A stretch of 64,000 bases of DNA from CAWKEY01 sp963848675 (GTDB lineage: Bacteria > Pseudomonadota > Gammaproteobacteria > Methylococcales > Methylomonadaceae). The first letter of the stretch is position 1. The number at the start of each line of letters is the position of its first letter. The notes below the pieces were generated by a model. The model had not been told where the DNA came from, made no database searches, and saw only the letters and a program-made list of their open reading frames with translations. The stretch is from NCBI GenBank assembly GCA_963848675.1, contig CAWKEY010000023.1:372001-436000 (forward strand). Reading direction: 5' to 3'. Positions 55,219 to 64,000 of the stretch are shown here, one piece after another. Position numbers and translations under genes: made by a program.

Positions 55219-55770
55219 TTGAGCCGCTCCCTACAGCTTATGCCGCGTCTACTCGGGTTGGTGCTGGCCGCCGGAATGGCAGCTGGCATGAATCCCGCGT
55301 TTGCCGCCCCGGCACCCAGCGAGGAAGCGTTGACCGTGGCCTTCCTGTTTAACTTCCTGAAATTCGCGGAATGGCCGGCCGCTGCGGTGACGAGCGGCGA
55401 GCTGACCATCTGCTATGCCGACGGCACACCCTTTGGCCAGGAACTTGACGCCCTCACCGGCCGGCCGGCGCAGGACAAAACCGTACGCATCAAGCGCATC
55501 GAACTCGGCGAAAGCTTGCGCGCATGCCATCTGCTGTTTATCCCGCGCGAGGAAAAGCCGATACGCATCCGCGAGTGGCTCAAAAATACCGAGAACCTGC
55601 CGATATTGTCAGTCAGCAACCTGAGCAGCTTTCTCGATATGGGCGGCATGATCGCCCTGGTCTACGATGAACGCTTGCGCTTCGAAGTCAACCTGGAACC
55701 GGTCAGGCGCGTGGGCCTTAAATTGAGTTCCAAAATGCTGGCGTTAGCCCGCGACGTACGAGGAAAATGA
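55219..55770 (+). CDS. YfiR-like (DUF4154) periplasmic protein
   Basis: 183 aa. TTG start with an AAGGGGGG sequence about 6 nt upstream. The signal peptide ends around NPAFA-AP. The mature protein has the YfiR core: EEALTVAFLFNFLKFAEWPA, ELTICYADGTPFGQ, CHLLFIPREEKPI, LPILSVSNLSSFLDMGGMIAL and FEVNLEPVRRVGLKLSSKML. In Pseudomonas, YfiR holds the CHASE8 diguanylate cyclase YfiN inactive. Here the next gene carries a CHASE8-like sensor on a histidine kinase. Overlaps it by 4 nt. Confidence 0.9.
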   Translation: MSRSLQLMPRLLGLVLAAGMAAGMNPAFAAPAPSEEALTVAFLFNFLKFAEWPAAAVTSGELTICYADGTPFGQELDALTGRPAQDKTVRIKRIELGESLRACHLLFIPREEKPIRIREWLKNTENLPILSVSNLSSFLDMGGMIALVYDERLRFEVNLEPVRRVGLKLSSKMLALARDVRGK

Positions 55771-58514
55771 CCATGATAAGAACGTTGCTACAAGACAAGC
55801 CCATCGCCGACAAGCTGCGTCTGATCATACTCGCCAGCCTGGCCTGGTCGATGCTGATCGTCTTTGCGCTGGTAGCAACCAACGAGGTCAGGAACTCGCT
55901 GCAAACCGCACAAACACAGCTCACCGGCCTGGCGCAGGTGACGGCCACGAACTCTGAGGCCGCAGTGACCTTCCACGACGACAATAATGCCCAGCAAACC
56001 ATCGACTCGTTGCGCGCGATTACCGGCATCGTTGGCGCTTCCCTCATGACTACGGATGACCGCGAAATGGCCAGTTTGACGCGCGCCGATCCCGTGTGGA
56101 TGCCGACCTGGTTGCCCTGGCGGGAAATCAGCATTACTCAGCCGGTAATGCTCGGCAAGGAACGCGCCGGCAATCTGACGCTGCGCTACGCGCTCGGCGC
56201 AATGTGGAAAGAACTAGGCATGAATCTCGCCCTCTCCGCCCTGGCTTTGCTGACGGCCTTTCTGGTGGCTTTAATACTGGCACGGCGGCTGGCGCTGGCT
56301 GTCACGCAGCCCATCAGCGACTTGTCCGCAGCCGCGCAGCAGGTCTCGCATTCCGGCGAATATGGGTTCCGCGTGACCAAGCAGGACAATGATGAGGTGG
56401 GGGCGCTGGTGGATGCCTTCAACGACATGCTTGGCCAGATTCAGCGCAGAGACCAGGAACTTGCCCAACACCGCGTCAACCTTGAACAACAAGTGGAAAT
56501 ACGCACCGCCGAATTGCGCCACGCCATGGAAGAAGCGCAGGCTGCAAACATCGCCAAATCCCAGTTTCTCGCCAACATGAGCCATGAAATCCGCACCCCG
56601 ATGAACGGCGTGCTGGGCATGGCCGAGCTCTTGCTGGGCACCGCCTTAACCGAAAAACAACGGCGTTTTGCGGAGACAGTGCATAAATCCGGCGAAACCT
56701 TGTTATCAATCATCAACGACATCCTCGACTTTTCCAAAATCGAAGCCGGCCGCTTCGAACTGGAAACCCTGGATTTCAACCTACACAAAACCATCGAAGA
56801 TGTCGTCGAGCTGTTTGCCGAACGCGCGCACAGCAAGGATCTTGAGCTGAGCTGCCGCATCGCGTCCGACGTCCCCATGGGCGTTCAAGGCGACCCGACC
56901 CGGATACGGCAAGTCCTCAGTAATCTGATCGGCAATGCCATCAAATTCACCGGACAAGGGGAAATCGTGGTCGATGTCAGCCTGGACGGCAATTCAGAGG
57001 CCTCCACACAGACCGCCGATGCCGCCCCGCCGATGCTGCATTTTGCCGTACGCGACACAGGCATCGGCATCAGCGAAGAGGTGCTGCCGCGTCTGTTCCA
57101 GGCATTTTCCCAAGCCGACGGCTCAACGACGCGAAAATATGGCGGCACCGGGCTGGGACTAGCGATTTCCAGGCAATTGGTCGAATTGATGGCTGGCGAA
57201 ATCGGCGTGGAGAGCCGTGCCGGTCAGGGAACCACCTTCTCGTTTTCCCTGCCACTGATCGCGGCCGGCCCTGTGCAAGCAAACCGGCCGGCAGAGTCTT
57301 CAGGACTGGCTGGCCTGAAGCTGCTGATCGTCGAGGACAATGCAACCAATCGCGACATTCTGCACAATCATGCGCTGTCCTGGGGCATGTCGGTGGACGC
57401 GGTAGCCAGCGCTTTATCGGCTCTGGAGTTGCTCAGAAAACCGGCCGACTGCCAGCCTCCCTACGACCTGGTGCTCATCGACATGAAGATGGCCGGCATG
57501 AACGGACTGGAACTGGGTCTACGCATCAAAGCCGACCCCGAACTGGCGCAGATACCTTTAATCATGGTGACTTCCACGCTGTTCAAGGGTGAAGCCGCCG
57601 AAGCAAAAAAATCCGGATTCGCGGCTTACCTGATCAAACCGGTGCGCAAGACCGACCTGTATCAATGCCTGCTCAATGCCGTGAAACCGGAAACAAGCCT
57701 GGCCGTTGTTGGCAAGGCCGACGCTCCGCGCAGCGCAGCGGCAACGGTTTCCGCGCGCATCCTGCTGGCAGAAGACAACCCCGTCAATCAGGAAGTTGCT
57801 CTAGCCATGCTGCAAAGCTTCGGCTGCTCTGTAGACATCGCCTGTAATGGTAACGACGCGCTGCAGGCCCTGACGCGCAAATCCTATGACCTGGTGCTGA
57901 TGGACTGCATGATGCCGGACATGGACGGCTACGCCGCCACTGCAGAAATCCGGCGGCGGCAAAGCAGCGGCCAACTGCCGCATTTTCCGGTCATCGCCCT
58001 GACGGCTAACGCCATTGAAGGCGACCGCGAGAAATGCCTGATTGCCGGCATGGACGATTATCTGTCCAAACCATTCAAGGCTGAGGCCCTGCTGCGCGTG
58101 GTCAAATCGTGGGTAAAATCTGCCGTGTCGATGACCGCCGGCGCGGAAGCTCCCGCCGTAACAAGCGATGCCGTCATCAATAATGCCGCGCTGGAAACCA
58201 TCCGCAGCTTGGACCCCAAGGGCGGTAATGAATTGCTGCACCGCGTAATCGCACTCTATCTGAGCAATGCCAAGACCCTCTTGCAGGCGCTGGAACAGGC
58301 CTGGGATTCAGGCGATCTTAATGCCCTACGCTCGGCGTCGCACACGCTCAAATCCAGCAGCAATCAGGTGGGCGCTCATGGACTGGCTGACTTGTGCCGT
58401 GAAGTGGAAGACGAGGCGCGCAATCATCGCTATGATGTTTCGGGGCTCGCGCTGGCGCGGATAAAGCAGGAACTCACCGATACCCATGCGGCGTTGAACA
58501 CTTATCTTGGGTAA
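55767..58514 (+). CDS. CHASE8-type hybrid sensor histidine kinase (HAMP-HisKA-HATPase-REC-REC-HPt)
   Basis: 915 aa. TM1 at about 19-38, a periplasmic CHASE8-like sensor at 42-145 (LTGLAQVTATNSEAAVTFHD), TM2 at 151-173, HAMP at 175-228 and a coiled coil. HisKA has NMSHEIRTPMNG with His273. The ATPase shows N-box IGNAIKF, DTGIGI and GGTGLGLAIS. Two receivers follow, one with D near 572 (LVLIDMKMAGM), the second with D near 712 (VLMDCMMPDMDG), then an HPt domain with His in SASHTLKSSSNQVGA. Phosphorelay kinase in the inner membrane. The start could also be the ATG two codons later (better spacing to AGGA). Confidence 0.93.
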   Translation: MTMIRTLLQDKPIADKLRLIILASLAWSMLIVFALVATNEVRNSLQTAQTQLTGLAQVTATNSEAAVTFHDDNNAQQTIDSLRAITGIVGASLMTTDDREMASLTRADPVWMPTWLPWREISITQPVMLGKERAGNLTLRYALGAMWKELGMNLALSALALLTAFLVALILARRLALAVTQPISDLSAAAQQVSHSGEYGFRVTKQDNDEVGALVDAFNDMLGQIQRRDQELAQHRVNLEQQVEIRTAELRHAMEEAQAANIAKSQFLANMSHEIRTPMNGVLGMAELLLGTALTEKQRRFAETVHKSGETLLSIINDILDFSKIEAGRFELETLDFNLHKTIEDVVELFAERAHSKDLELSCRIASDVPMGVQGDPTRIRQVLSNLIGNAIKFTGQGEIVVDVSLDGNSEASTQTADAAPPMLHFAVRDTGIGISEEVLPRLFQAFSQADGSTTRKYGGTGLGLAISRQLVELMAGEIGVESRAGQGTTFSFSLPLIAAGPVQANRPAESSGLAGLKLLIVEDNATNRDILHNHALSWGMSVDAVASALSALELLRKPADCQPPYDLVLIDMKMAGMNGLELGLRIKADPELAQIPLIMVTSTLFKGEAAEAKKSGFAAYLIKPVRKTDLYQCLLNAVKPETSLAVVGKADAPRSAAATVSARILLAEDNPVNQEVALAMLQSFGCSVDIACNGNDALQALTRKSYDLVLMDCMMPDMDGYAATAEIRRRQSSGQLPHFPVIALTANAIEGDREKCLIAGMDDYLSKPFKAEALLRVVKSWVKSAVSMTAGAEAPAVTSDAVINNAALETIRSLDPKGGNELLHRVIALYLSNAKTLLQALEQAWDSGDLNALRSASHTLKSSSNQVGAHGLADLCREVEDEARNHRYDVSGLALARIKQELTDTHAALNTYLG

Positions 58515-58544
58515 ACCTTAATCATTTATTAGGACTGCAAAGAC

Positions 58545-60296
58545 ATGACAGACCAATCTCACATCCTCGTCATCGACGACGACCCCATGATTCGATTGGT
58601 GGTAACCATGGCGTTGCAGTCGGTCGGCTTGACCACCAGCGAGGCGTCCAGCGGCGAAGAAGGCTTGCGCTTATTCAACGAAAAAGGCGCAGACGCCGTC
58701 CTGCTGGACGTCATGATGCCAGACGGCATGGACGGCTTTGCCACCTGTGCGGAGTTCAGAATGCTGCAGGGTGGCCAACACATACCCGTGCTGATGATGA
58801 CCGGGCTGGACGATATGGCGTCGATCAATCACGCCTTTGAGGCCGGCGCAACCGACTTCATCACCAAGCCGGTCAATATCCCGCTGCTGGGCCACCGGGT
58901 TCGCTATATGCTCAGGGCAAGCCACACCACCAAAAGCCTGGTAGAAAGTGAGCAGCGTTTGCATCGCATGGCTTACTTCGACGGCCTGACCGAGCTACCC
59001 AACCGGCAGTTTTTCCAGGAACACCTGCAGCATATAATCGCCTTGGCGCAGCGGCAAAAACTAAAACTGGGCGTGTTGTTTTTGGATCTCGATGGCTTCA
59101 AGCGCATCAACGATACGCTGGGGCACCATCTGGGGGATTTGGTCATTCAGGCGACCGGGGAACGCTTGCGCAACAGCATCCGGACCAGTGATGCGTTAAT
59201 CCGCCCAAGCACAGGACGGGAGGACGGCTTATCCTTGGCGCGGCTGGGCGGCGATGAGTTCACCGTGCTGTTATCGGCGATCGAACGTGTCGAAGACGCC
59301 GCCAGCGTTGCCGAACGCATCCGTTTCAACCTGGCCCAACCGCTCATCTTTGGCGATCACGAATTGTACACGACCACCAGCATCGGCATCGCCATCTATC
59401 CGGATGATGGCGAAACGGCGGTGGAATTGCTGAAAAACGCCGACCTGGCCATGTATTATGCCAAACGTGCGGGTGGCAACAGGTACCAGTATTTCTCGAT
59501 GAAGATGTCCGAAACCGCATTACACCGGCTCACCCTGGAAAATCATTTGCGCAAGGCCATCGAACGCGGCGAACTGGATCTGCATTACCAGCCCCAGCTC
59601 GATATCGCTACAGGCGAATTTTGCGGGCTGGAGGCCCTGATACGCTGGGACTGCCATGAGCTCGGGCGGCTTTCTCCGGCGGAATTCATCCCTTTGGCAG
59701 AAGAAACCGGCCTGATCATCAGCATCGGAGAATGGGTACTGCGTCAGGCATGTTTTCAGGCAAAAGCCTGGCGGGATCAAGGCATCCCGCTGCGCCGCAT
59801 GGCCGTAAACGTCTCGGCGATGCAATTTCTGCATAAAGGCTTCTCCTCGCAGGTAGCGGCGATACTGGCCGAAACCGGACTGGAGCCTGACGTGCTGGAA
59901 CTGGAACTCACCGAAAGCGCCCTGATCAATGATGAAGATAGCGTCCTCAGTGTCCTGCAAGCCCTCAAGCACATCGGCGTGCAACTGGCGATAGACGACT
60001 TTGGGACGGGCTACTCCAGTCTGAGCCGGCTGAAGAATTTTCCCATCGATCGCCTGAAGATCGACCAGGCCTTTGTCCGCAACATAGAACAGGATTCGAA
60101 CAATGCGGCGATCGTGGTCGCAGTCATCGCCATGGCTGAAGGCATGGACATGAAAGTCATCGCCGAAGGTGTCGAGACCGGCAGCCAAATGGCCTTTCTG
60201 AAAAACAAGAACTGTCACGAATTACAGGGCTATTTCCTAAGCAGGCCCCTGGTTTCGACGCAAGTCGAAGAATTTCTGATGAAGCAGCTAAGATGA
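58545..60296 (+). CDS. REC-GGDEF-EAL c-di-GMP turnover protein
   Basis: 583 aa. Receiver (about 5-125) with VIDDDP and phospho-acceptor Asp in LLDVMMPDG. The GGDEF domain (about 145-315) retains RLGGDEF, so cyclase activity is plausible; the usual RxxD inhibition site is not in the expected position. The EAL domain (about 330-575) has EALIRW, ELTES, IDDFGTGYSSL and EGVET, so phosphodiesterase activity is plausible too. Probable output of the kinase 30 nt upstream, converting phosphorylation to c-di-GMP level. Which activity dominates is unknown. Confidence 0.94.
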   Translation: MTDQSHILVIDDDPMIRLVVTMALQSVGLTTSEASSGEEGLRLFNEKGADAVLLDVMMPDGMDGFATCAEFRMLQGGQHIPVLMMTGLDDMASINHAFEAGATDFITKPVNIPLLGHRVRYMLRASHTTKSLVESEQRLHRMAYFDGLTELPNRQFFQEHLQHIIALAQRQKLKLGVLFLDLDGFKRINDTLGHHLGDLVIQATGERLRNSIRTSDALIRPSTGREDGLSLARLGGDEFTVLLSAIERVEDAASVAERIRFNLAQPLIFGDHELYTTTSIGIAIYPDDGETAVELLKNADLAMYYAKRAGGNRYQYFSMKMSETALHRLTLENHLRKAIERGELDLHYQPQLDIATGEFCGLEALIRWDCHELGRLSPAEFIPLAEETGLIISIGEWVLRQACFQAKAWRDQGIPLRRMAVNVSAMQFLHKGFSSQVAAILAETGLEPDVLELELTESALINDEDSVLSVLQALKHIGVQLAIDDFGTGYSSLSRLKNFPIDRLKIDQAFVRNIEQDSNNAAIVVAVIAMAEGMDMKVIAEGVETGSQMAFLKNKNCHELQGYFLSRPLVSTQVEEFLMKQLR

Positions 60297-60332
60297 ATTC
60301 ATTGAAACTGTTCAGCATGTTGGGAACCGTCA

Positions 60333-60374
60333 GTGGGAGCGACGCCTACGTCGCGACGTGGGCGTCGCTCCCAC
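60333..60374. repeat. 42-bp REP-like palindrome
   Basis: GTGGGAGCGACGCC (60333-60346) pairs perfectly with GGCGTCGCTCCCAC (60361-60374), and the centre ACGTCGCGACGT (60348-60359) is itself a 12-bp palindrome, so the element is symmetric except for one T/G pair. It lies between the convergent c-di-GMP gene and dnaE, where it may end both transcripts. Same family as 20135-20156. Confidence 0.8.
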
Positions 60375-60421
60375 AGTGAATCTTGCCAATCCAAAGTGCA
60401 CCGGCAGGATTTTCCTGCCGC

Positions 60422-63400
60422 CTATCGGTATTTAATTTCGACCGCGTCTTCGCCTAGCAAACGCTTCAAGCGCAGGATTAATTCATCGGTGGCCTGCACA
60501 CGCCAGTCATCGCCCAGCCTTAAAGTGGCTTGTGCATCGCGTGATTTGTAGTGGAGAGCAACCGGACAGGCACCGCCTTTAAACGGCTTCAGCACTACTT
60601 TTAACTGCTCGGTAAAAGACGCTGCACCCTGTTCATTGATGCCGGCCGTCCAGCTTAAATGCAGACCTCTGGCGAACGCATCCCTGGCCTGCTCAATGCT
60701 GTACAGTTTTTCCACGGTCAGGCGCAGGGTGCCGGAAAAATCATCAATATTCAGCCCGCCTTCGGCAACCAGCAGTGTGTCGCGCGTGAAAATGTCCCGG
60801 TATTTTTCATAACTATCGCCGAAGGCGGCAAGCTCAAGCCTGCCACTTCTATCATCAATGGTCGCAAAGCCCATGGTTTTACCGTTTTTGGTCTGACGCG
60901 TGCGTATTTCCACGACCAAACCGGCCACACGGGCTTCCATTTTACCCCTGGAGCGTTCGACATCGGCCAGCAAACTCGCGATTTTGCCATGGGTAAACTG
61001 TTTTAATTCCGGCTCGTATTGATCTATCGGATGCCCGGTCAGAAACAAACCCAGGGTGAGTTTTTCCGCGGCCAGGCGTTCATTTTCCGGCCACGGCTCT
61101 ACTGCTGTGCTGTAAGTTTCCGTCTCTTCCAGGGCGTCATCGGCATTCACGGCCAGACCAAACAAATCGTTTTGCCCGGTTTGCGCCATCTTGCCGTGCT
61201 GCTCGGCCACTTTTAACACCGTAGGCAGCTCCGCCAGATGACCCGCACGGTTATCATCAAACGAATCAAAGGCACCGGCACGAATTAAGGCCTCCAGCAC
61301 ACGCCGGTTGACTTTTCTTAAATCGACCCGCTTGCACAAATCATACAAACCGGAAAACGCGCCGTGTTCGGCGCGTTCCTTGAGCATGTCTTCGATCGCC
61401 GCCTCGCCCACGCCCTTGATGGCGCCGAGACCATAAACGATGTGACCGTCATCATTCACGGTAAACCGGAAATTGGACACATTGATATTGGGCGGGCAGA
61501 TCGCCAGCTTCATCTGCCGGCATTCCTCAATCAACACCACCACCTTGTCGGTATTATCCATATCCGATGACAGCACGGCGGCCATGAATGCGGCCGGATA
61601 ATGCGCCTTCAGCCAGGCGGTTTGATAGGCCACCAGCGCATACGCGGCCGAGTGCGATTTATTGAAGCCGTAACCGGCAAACTTCTCCATTAAATCGAAG
61701 ATGTAGGTGGCAATGCTTTCATCAATCTGATTGGCCACCGCGCCCTCGGTGAAGATTTCCCGCTGCTTGGCCATTTCCTCGGGCTTTTTCTTGCCCATCG
61801 CGCGCCGCAGCATGTCCGCGCCGCCGAGCGTGTATTGCGCCAGTTCCCGGGCAATCTGCATCACCTGTTCCTGATACAGAATAACGCCGTTGGTGGGCTT
61901 TAAAATCGGTTCCAGCAAGGGATGCGCATATTCGGCTTTCGCGCCATGCTTGACATTGATGTAGTCATCGACCATGCCCGATTCCAGAGGGCCGGGCCGG
62001 AACAGCGCCACCAGCGCGATAATATCGTCGAAGCAGTCCGGCTTGAGCTTTCTGATCAGCTCCTTCATGCCCCTGGATTCGAGCTGGAAGACGGCCGTGG
62101 TCTGGGCGTTTTTCAACAATTCGTAGGAGGCCGCATCATCCCGGGGAATGACGGTAATATCGACCGGCGGCTCGCCGGCCAGCTGTTTGTTATGATTGAT
62201 GGTTTGCAGCGCCCAATCGATGATGGTGAGTGTGCGCAGACCCAGAAAGTCAAACTTGACCAACCCCACGGCTTCAACATCATCCTTGTCAAACTGGGTC
62301 ACCAGATTGCCGCCGCCCTGCTCGCAGTACAGCGGCGTAAAATCGGTCAGCTTGGTCGGCGAGATGACCACGCCGCCGGCATGTTTGCCCGCGTTTCTGG
62401 AAATGCCTTCCAGTGACCGCGCCATGTCGATCAGCGTCTTGACTTCCTCTTCGGTTTCATAGAGCTGTTTAAGCTCGGGGCTATCTTTTAACGCTTTCTC
62501 CAGCGTCATGCCGATTTCAAAGGGAATCAGTTTGGCCAGCCGGTCGACAAAACCGTAACCAAAACCCAAGACGCGGCCGACATCGCGAATGACCGCCTTG
62601 GCCGCCATCGAACCGTAGGTGATAATCTGCGCAACGTGATCGCGGCCATAATGCCGGGCCACATAGTCGATCACCTCATCGCGCCTATCCATGCAGAAAT
62701 CGACGTCAAAATCCGGCATGGAAACCCGCTCTGGATTCAGAAAACGCTCGAACAGCAGATCGAATTCGATGGGATCCAGATCCGTGATCTTCAGCGCATA
62801 GGCCACCAAGGAGCCGGCACCCGAGCCACGCCCCGGCCCTACCGGAATGAGATTGTTTTTGGCCCATTGAATGAAATCGGCAACAATCATGAAATAACCG
62901 GGAAAACCCATCTGGGTGATCATCTTCAGCTCGAAATCCAGGCGCTCATAGTAAACCTTACGGTTTTCTTCATCCGTGCCTTTACCCACGGCCGGGTGTT
63001 GCTGCAAGCGCTCTTCCAGACCCTTCAAAGCCTCGGCAGCCATCAACTCGGACAAATTCATGCCTTCGGGCACCGGAAAATCCGGCAGGAAATTTTCGCC
63101 CAGCGTCAGTTTCAGATTGCAACGCCTGGCAATTTCCACGGTGTTTTCCAGGGCCTCGGGAATATCCGCAAACAGCGCCAGCATTTCCTCGGTGCTGCGC
63201 AAATATTGCTGCGGGGTATAATCCTTGGGCCGCCGGTTATCATCAAGCACGCGGCCCTGATTGATGCAGACCCGCACTTCATGGGCATCGAAATCTTGCT
63301 GCCGGATAAAGCGGACGTCATTGGTAGCCACTACCGGCAAACCGGTCTCCAGCGCCAGGTCAACCGCAGCGGCAATATAGCGCTCTTCTTCCGGCTTGCC

Positions 63401-63916
63401 CACACGCTGCAATTCCAGATAAAAGCGTTGCTCAAACAATGCCCCCCAATGCCTTGCCAGGCGCCTGGCGGCATCCTTGTTTTCTGCCAGCAAAGCCTTG
63501 CCTATGTCGCCGCTCATGGCGCCTGACAAGGCAATCAATCCGTTATGATTGGCTTCAATCCATTCCCGTTGCAGCATCGGCACACCCTGATGCTGGCCTT
63601 CCTGATAGGCTTTGGAAATGAGTTCGGTCAACGTGATGTAGCCGGTATGGTTATTAACCAGCAAAGTCAAACGATAAGGCGTAGCCGGGTCTTCGGGATT
63701 GAAAATCAGCACATCAGAACCCGCAACCGGTTTGATGCCCTGCCCCATTGCCGCCTTATAAAACTTGACCAGCGCGAACAGATTGGCATGATCGGTCACC
63801 GCAACCGCAGGCATGTTTAACTCTGCCAGACGTTTAACCAAGGGCTTGATTCTGACGATGCCGTCAACCAGCGAAAATTCGGTATGGAGTCTTAAATGGA
63901 CAAACGCGGGTTGCAT
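60422..63916 (-). CDS. dnaE: DNA polymerase III alpha subunit
   Basis: 1164 aa from ATG 63916 (MQPAFVHLRLHTEFSLVDG...), the normal length; a 25-codon upstream extension has no homology-like sequence. N-terminal PHP domain, then the palm with the catalytic Asp pair in MPDFDVDFCMDRRDEVIDY. Also PGRGSGAGSLVAYALKITDLDP, GISRNAGKHAGGVVISP and FNKSHSAAYALVAYQTAWLKA. The C-terminal HhH, OB-fold and tau-binding regions follow. Replicative polymerase. No ribosome binding site is evident. Confidence 0.96.
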   Translation of the reverse strand: MQPAFVHLRLHTEFSLVDGIVRIKPLVKRLAELNMPAVAVTDHANLFALVKFYKAAMGQGIKPVAGSDVLIFNPEDPATPYRLTLLVNNHTGYITLTELISKAYQEGQHQGVPMLQREWIEANHNGLIALSGAMSGDIGKALLAENKDAARRLARHWGALFEQRFYLELQRVGKPEEERYIAAAVDLALETGLPVVATNDVRFIRQQDFDAHEVRVCINQGRVLDDNRRPKDYTPQQYLRSTEEMLALFADIPEALENTVEIARRCNLKLTLGENFLPDFPVPEGMNLSELMAAEALKGLEERLQQHPAVGKGTDEENRKVYYERLDFELKMITQMGFPGYFMIVADFIQWAKNNLIPVGPGRGSGAGSLVAYALKITDLDPIEFDLLFERFLNPERVSMPDFDVDFCMDRRDEVIDYVARHYGRDHVAQIITYGSMAAKAVIRDVGRVLGFGYGFVDRLAKLIPFEIGMTLEKALKDSPELKQLYETEEEVKTLIDMARSLEGISRNAGKHAGGVVISPTKLTDFTPLYCEQGGGNLVTQFDKDDVEAVGLVKFDFLGLRTLTIIDWALQTINHNKQLAGEPPVDITVIPRDDAASYELLKNAQTTAVFQLESRGMKELIRKLKPDCFDDIIALVALFRPGPLESGMVDDYINVKHGAKAEYAHPLLEPILKPTNGVILYQEQVMQIARELAQYTLGGADMLRRAMGKKKPEEMAKQREIFTEGAVANQIDESIATYIFDLMEKFAGYGFNKSHSAAYALVAYQTAWLKAHYPAAFMAAVLSSDMDNTDKVVVLIEECRQMKLAICPPNINVSNFRFTVNDDGHIVYGLGAIKGVGEAAIEDMLKERAEHGAFSGLYDLCKRVDLRKVNRRVLEALIRAGAFDSFDDNRAGHLAELPTVLKVAEQHGKMAQTGQNDLFGLAVNADDALEETETYSTAVEPWPENERLAAEKLTLGLFLTGHPIDQYEPELKQFTHGKIASLLADVERSRGKMEARVAGLVVEIRTRQTKNGKTMGFATIDDRSGRLELAAFGDSYEKYRDIFTRDTLLVAEGGLNIDDFSGTLRLTVEKLYSIEQARDAFARGLHLSWTAGINEQGAASFTEQLKVVLKPFKGGACPVALHYKSRDAQATLRLGDDWRVQATDELILRLKRLLGEDAVEIKYR

Positions 63917-64000
63917 AGGAGTTGGAGTGTGAAAACTTGTTGGGTTACGGAAAAATACAATGGCGGCGAGGAAACCACTTTGAACAGGCAATACATCAAT

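Noticed and set aside
62636..63526. 296-codon plus-strand frame opposite dnaE
   Set aside because: dnaE is intact and conserved over this region; the plus frame has no recognisable domain.

Overview
The window is a chromosomal segment of a gammaproteobacterium. The evidence is the syntenic hfq-hflX-hflK-hflC-hisZ-purA block, BepA, TusD/TusC, a MotY-type OmpA protein and a long DnaE. The accessory content (HoxX-like protein, many c-type haem motifs, Anbu cluster, REP-like palindromes) would suit a Methylococcales methanotroph, but that placement is inference; no methane-oxidation gene is present.

Layout. (1) 1-6962, minus strand: four tightly spaced genes encode a nucleoside-deoxyribosyltransferase-like/TPR/SLOG-like protein, a membrane-anchored TIR-WD40 protein with 13 near-identical repeats, a SIR2-like/TIR fusion and an nSTAND1 NTPase cut by the window edge. 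This looks like a multi-protein NAD-centred conflict (antiphage) system and is the best candidate for something undescribed. (2) 7157-11897, minus: a membrane-stress operon made of a 47-aa small ORF, XpaC-like, TelA-like, SPFH-GYF and double zinc-ribbon membrane proteins. (3) 12227-17732, minus: a GlxA-type regulator, a HoxX-hemerythrin fusion, a pentahaem cytochrome, a Tll0287-type monohaem protein and a His-rich membrane protein. (4) 18135-22557: a small conserved-looking ORF, two convergent DEAD-box helicases (RhlE, DbpA) and a voltage-gated K+ channel. (5) 22846-34896: an Anbu proteasome-like locus with two transglutaminase-like proteins, circularly permuted ATP-grasp and alpha-E domains, present once as a fusion and once as two genes, with citrate synthase embedded. 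(6) 34982-49971: housekeeping genes (purA, hisZ, hflC, hflK, hflX, hfq, MotY-like, alpha/beta hydrolase, DUF445, lpd, YhiN-like, host-attachment, tusC, tusD, bepA). (7) 50569-60296: two divergent TonB receptors; the second leads an operon with a YfiR-like protein, a CHASE8 hybrid histidine kinase and a REC-GGDEF-EAL protein, apparently a route from the outer membrane to c-di-GMP. (8) 60422-63916: dnaE.

Intergenic spaces hold dispersed inverted repeats of at least three families, several hairpin terminators and two candidate structured RNAs. No tRNA, rRNA, CRISPR array, intact insertion sequence or replication origin was recognised.
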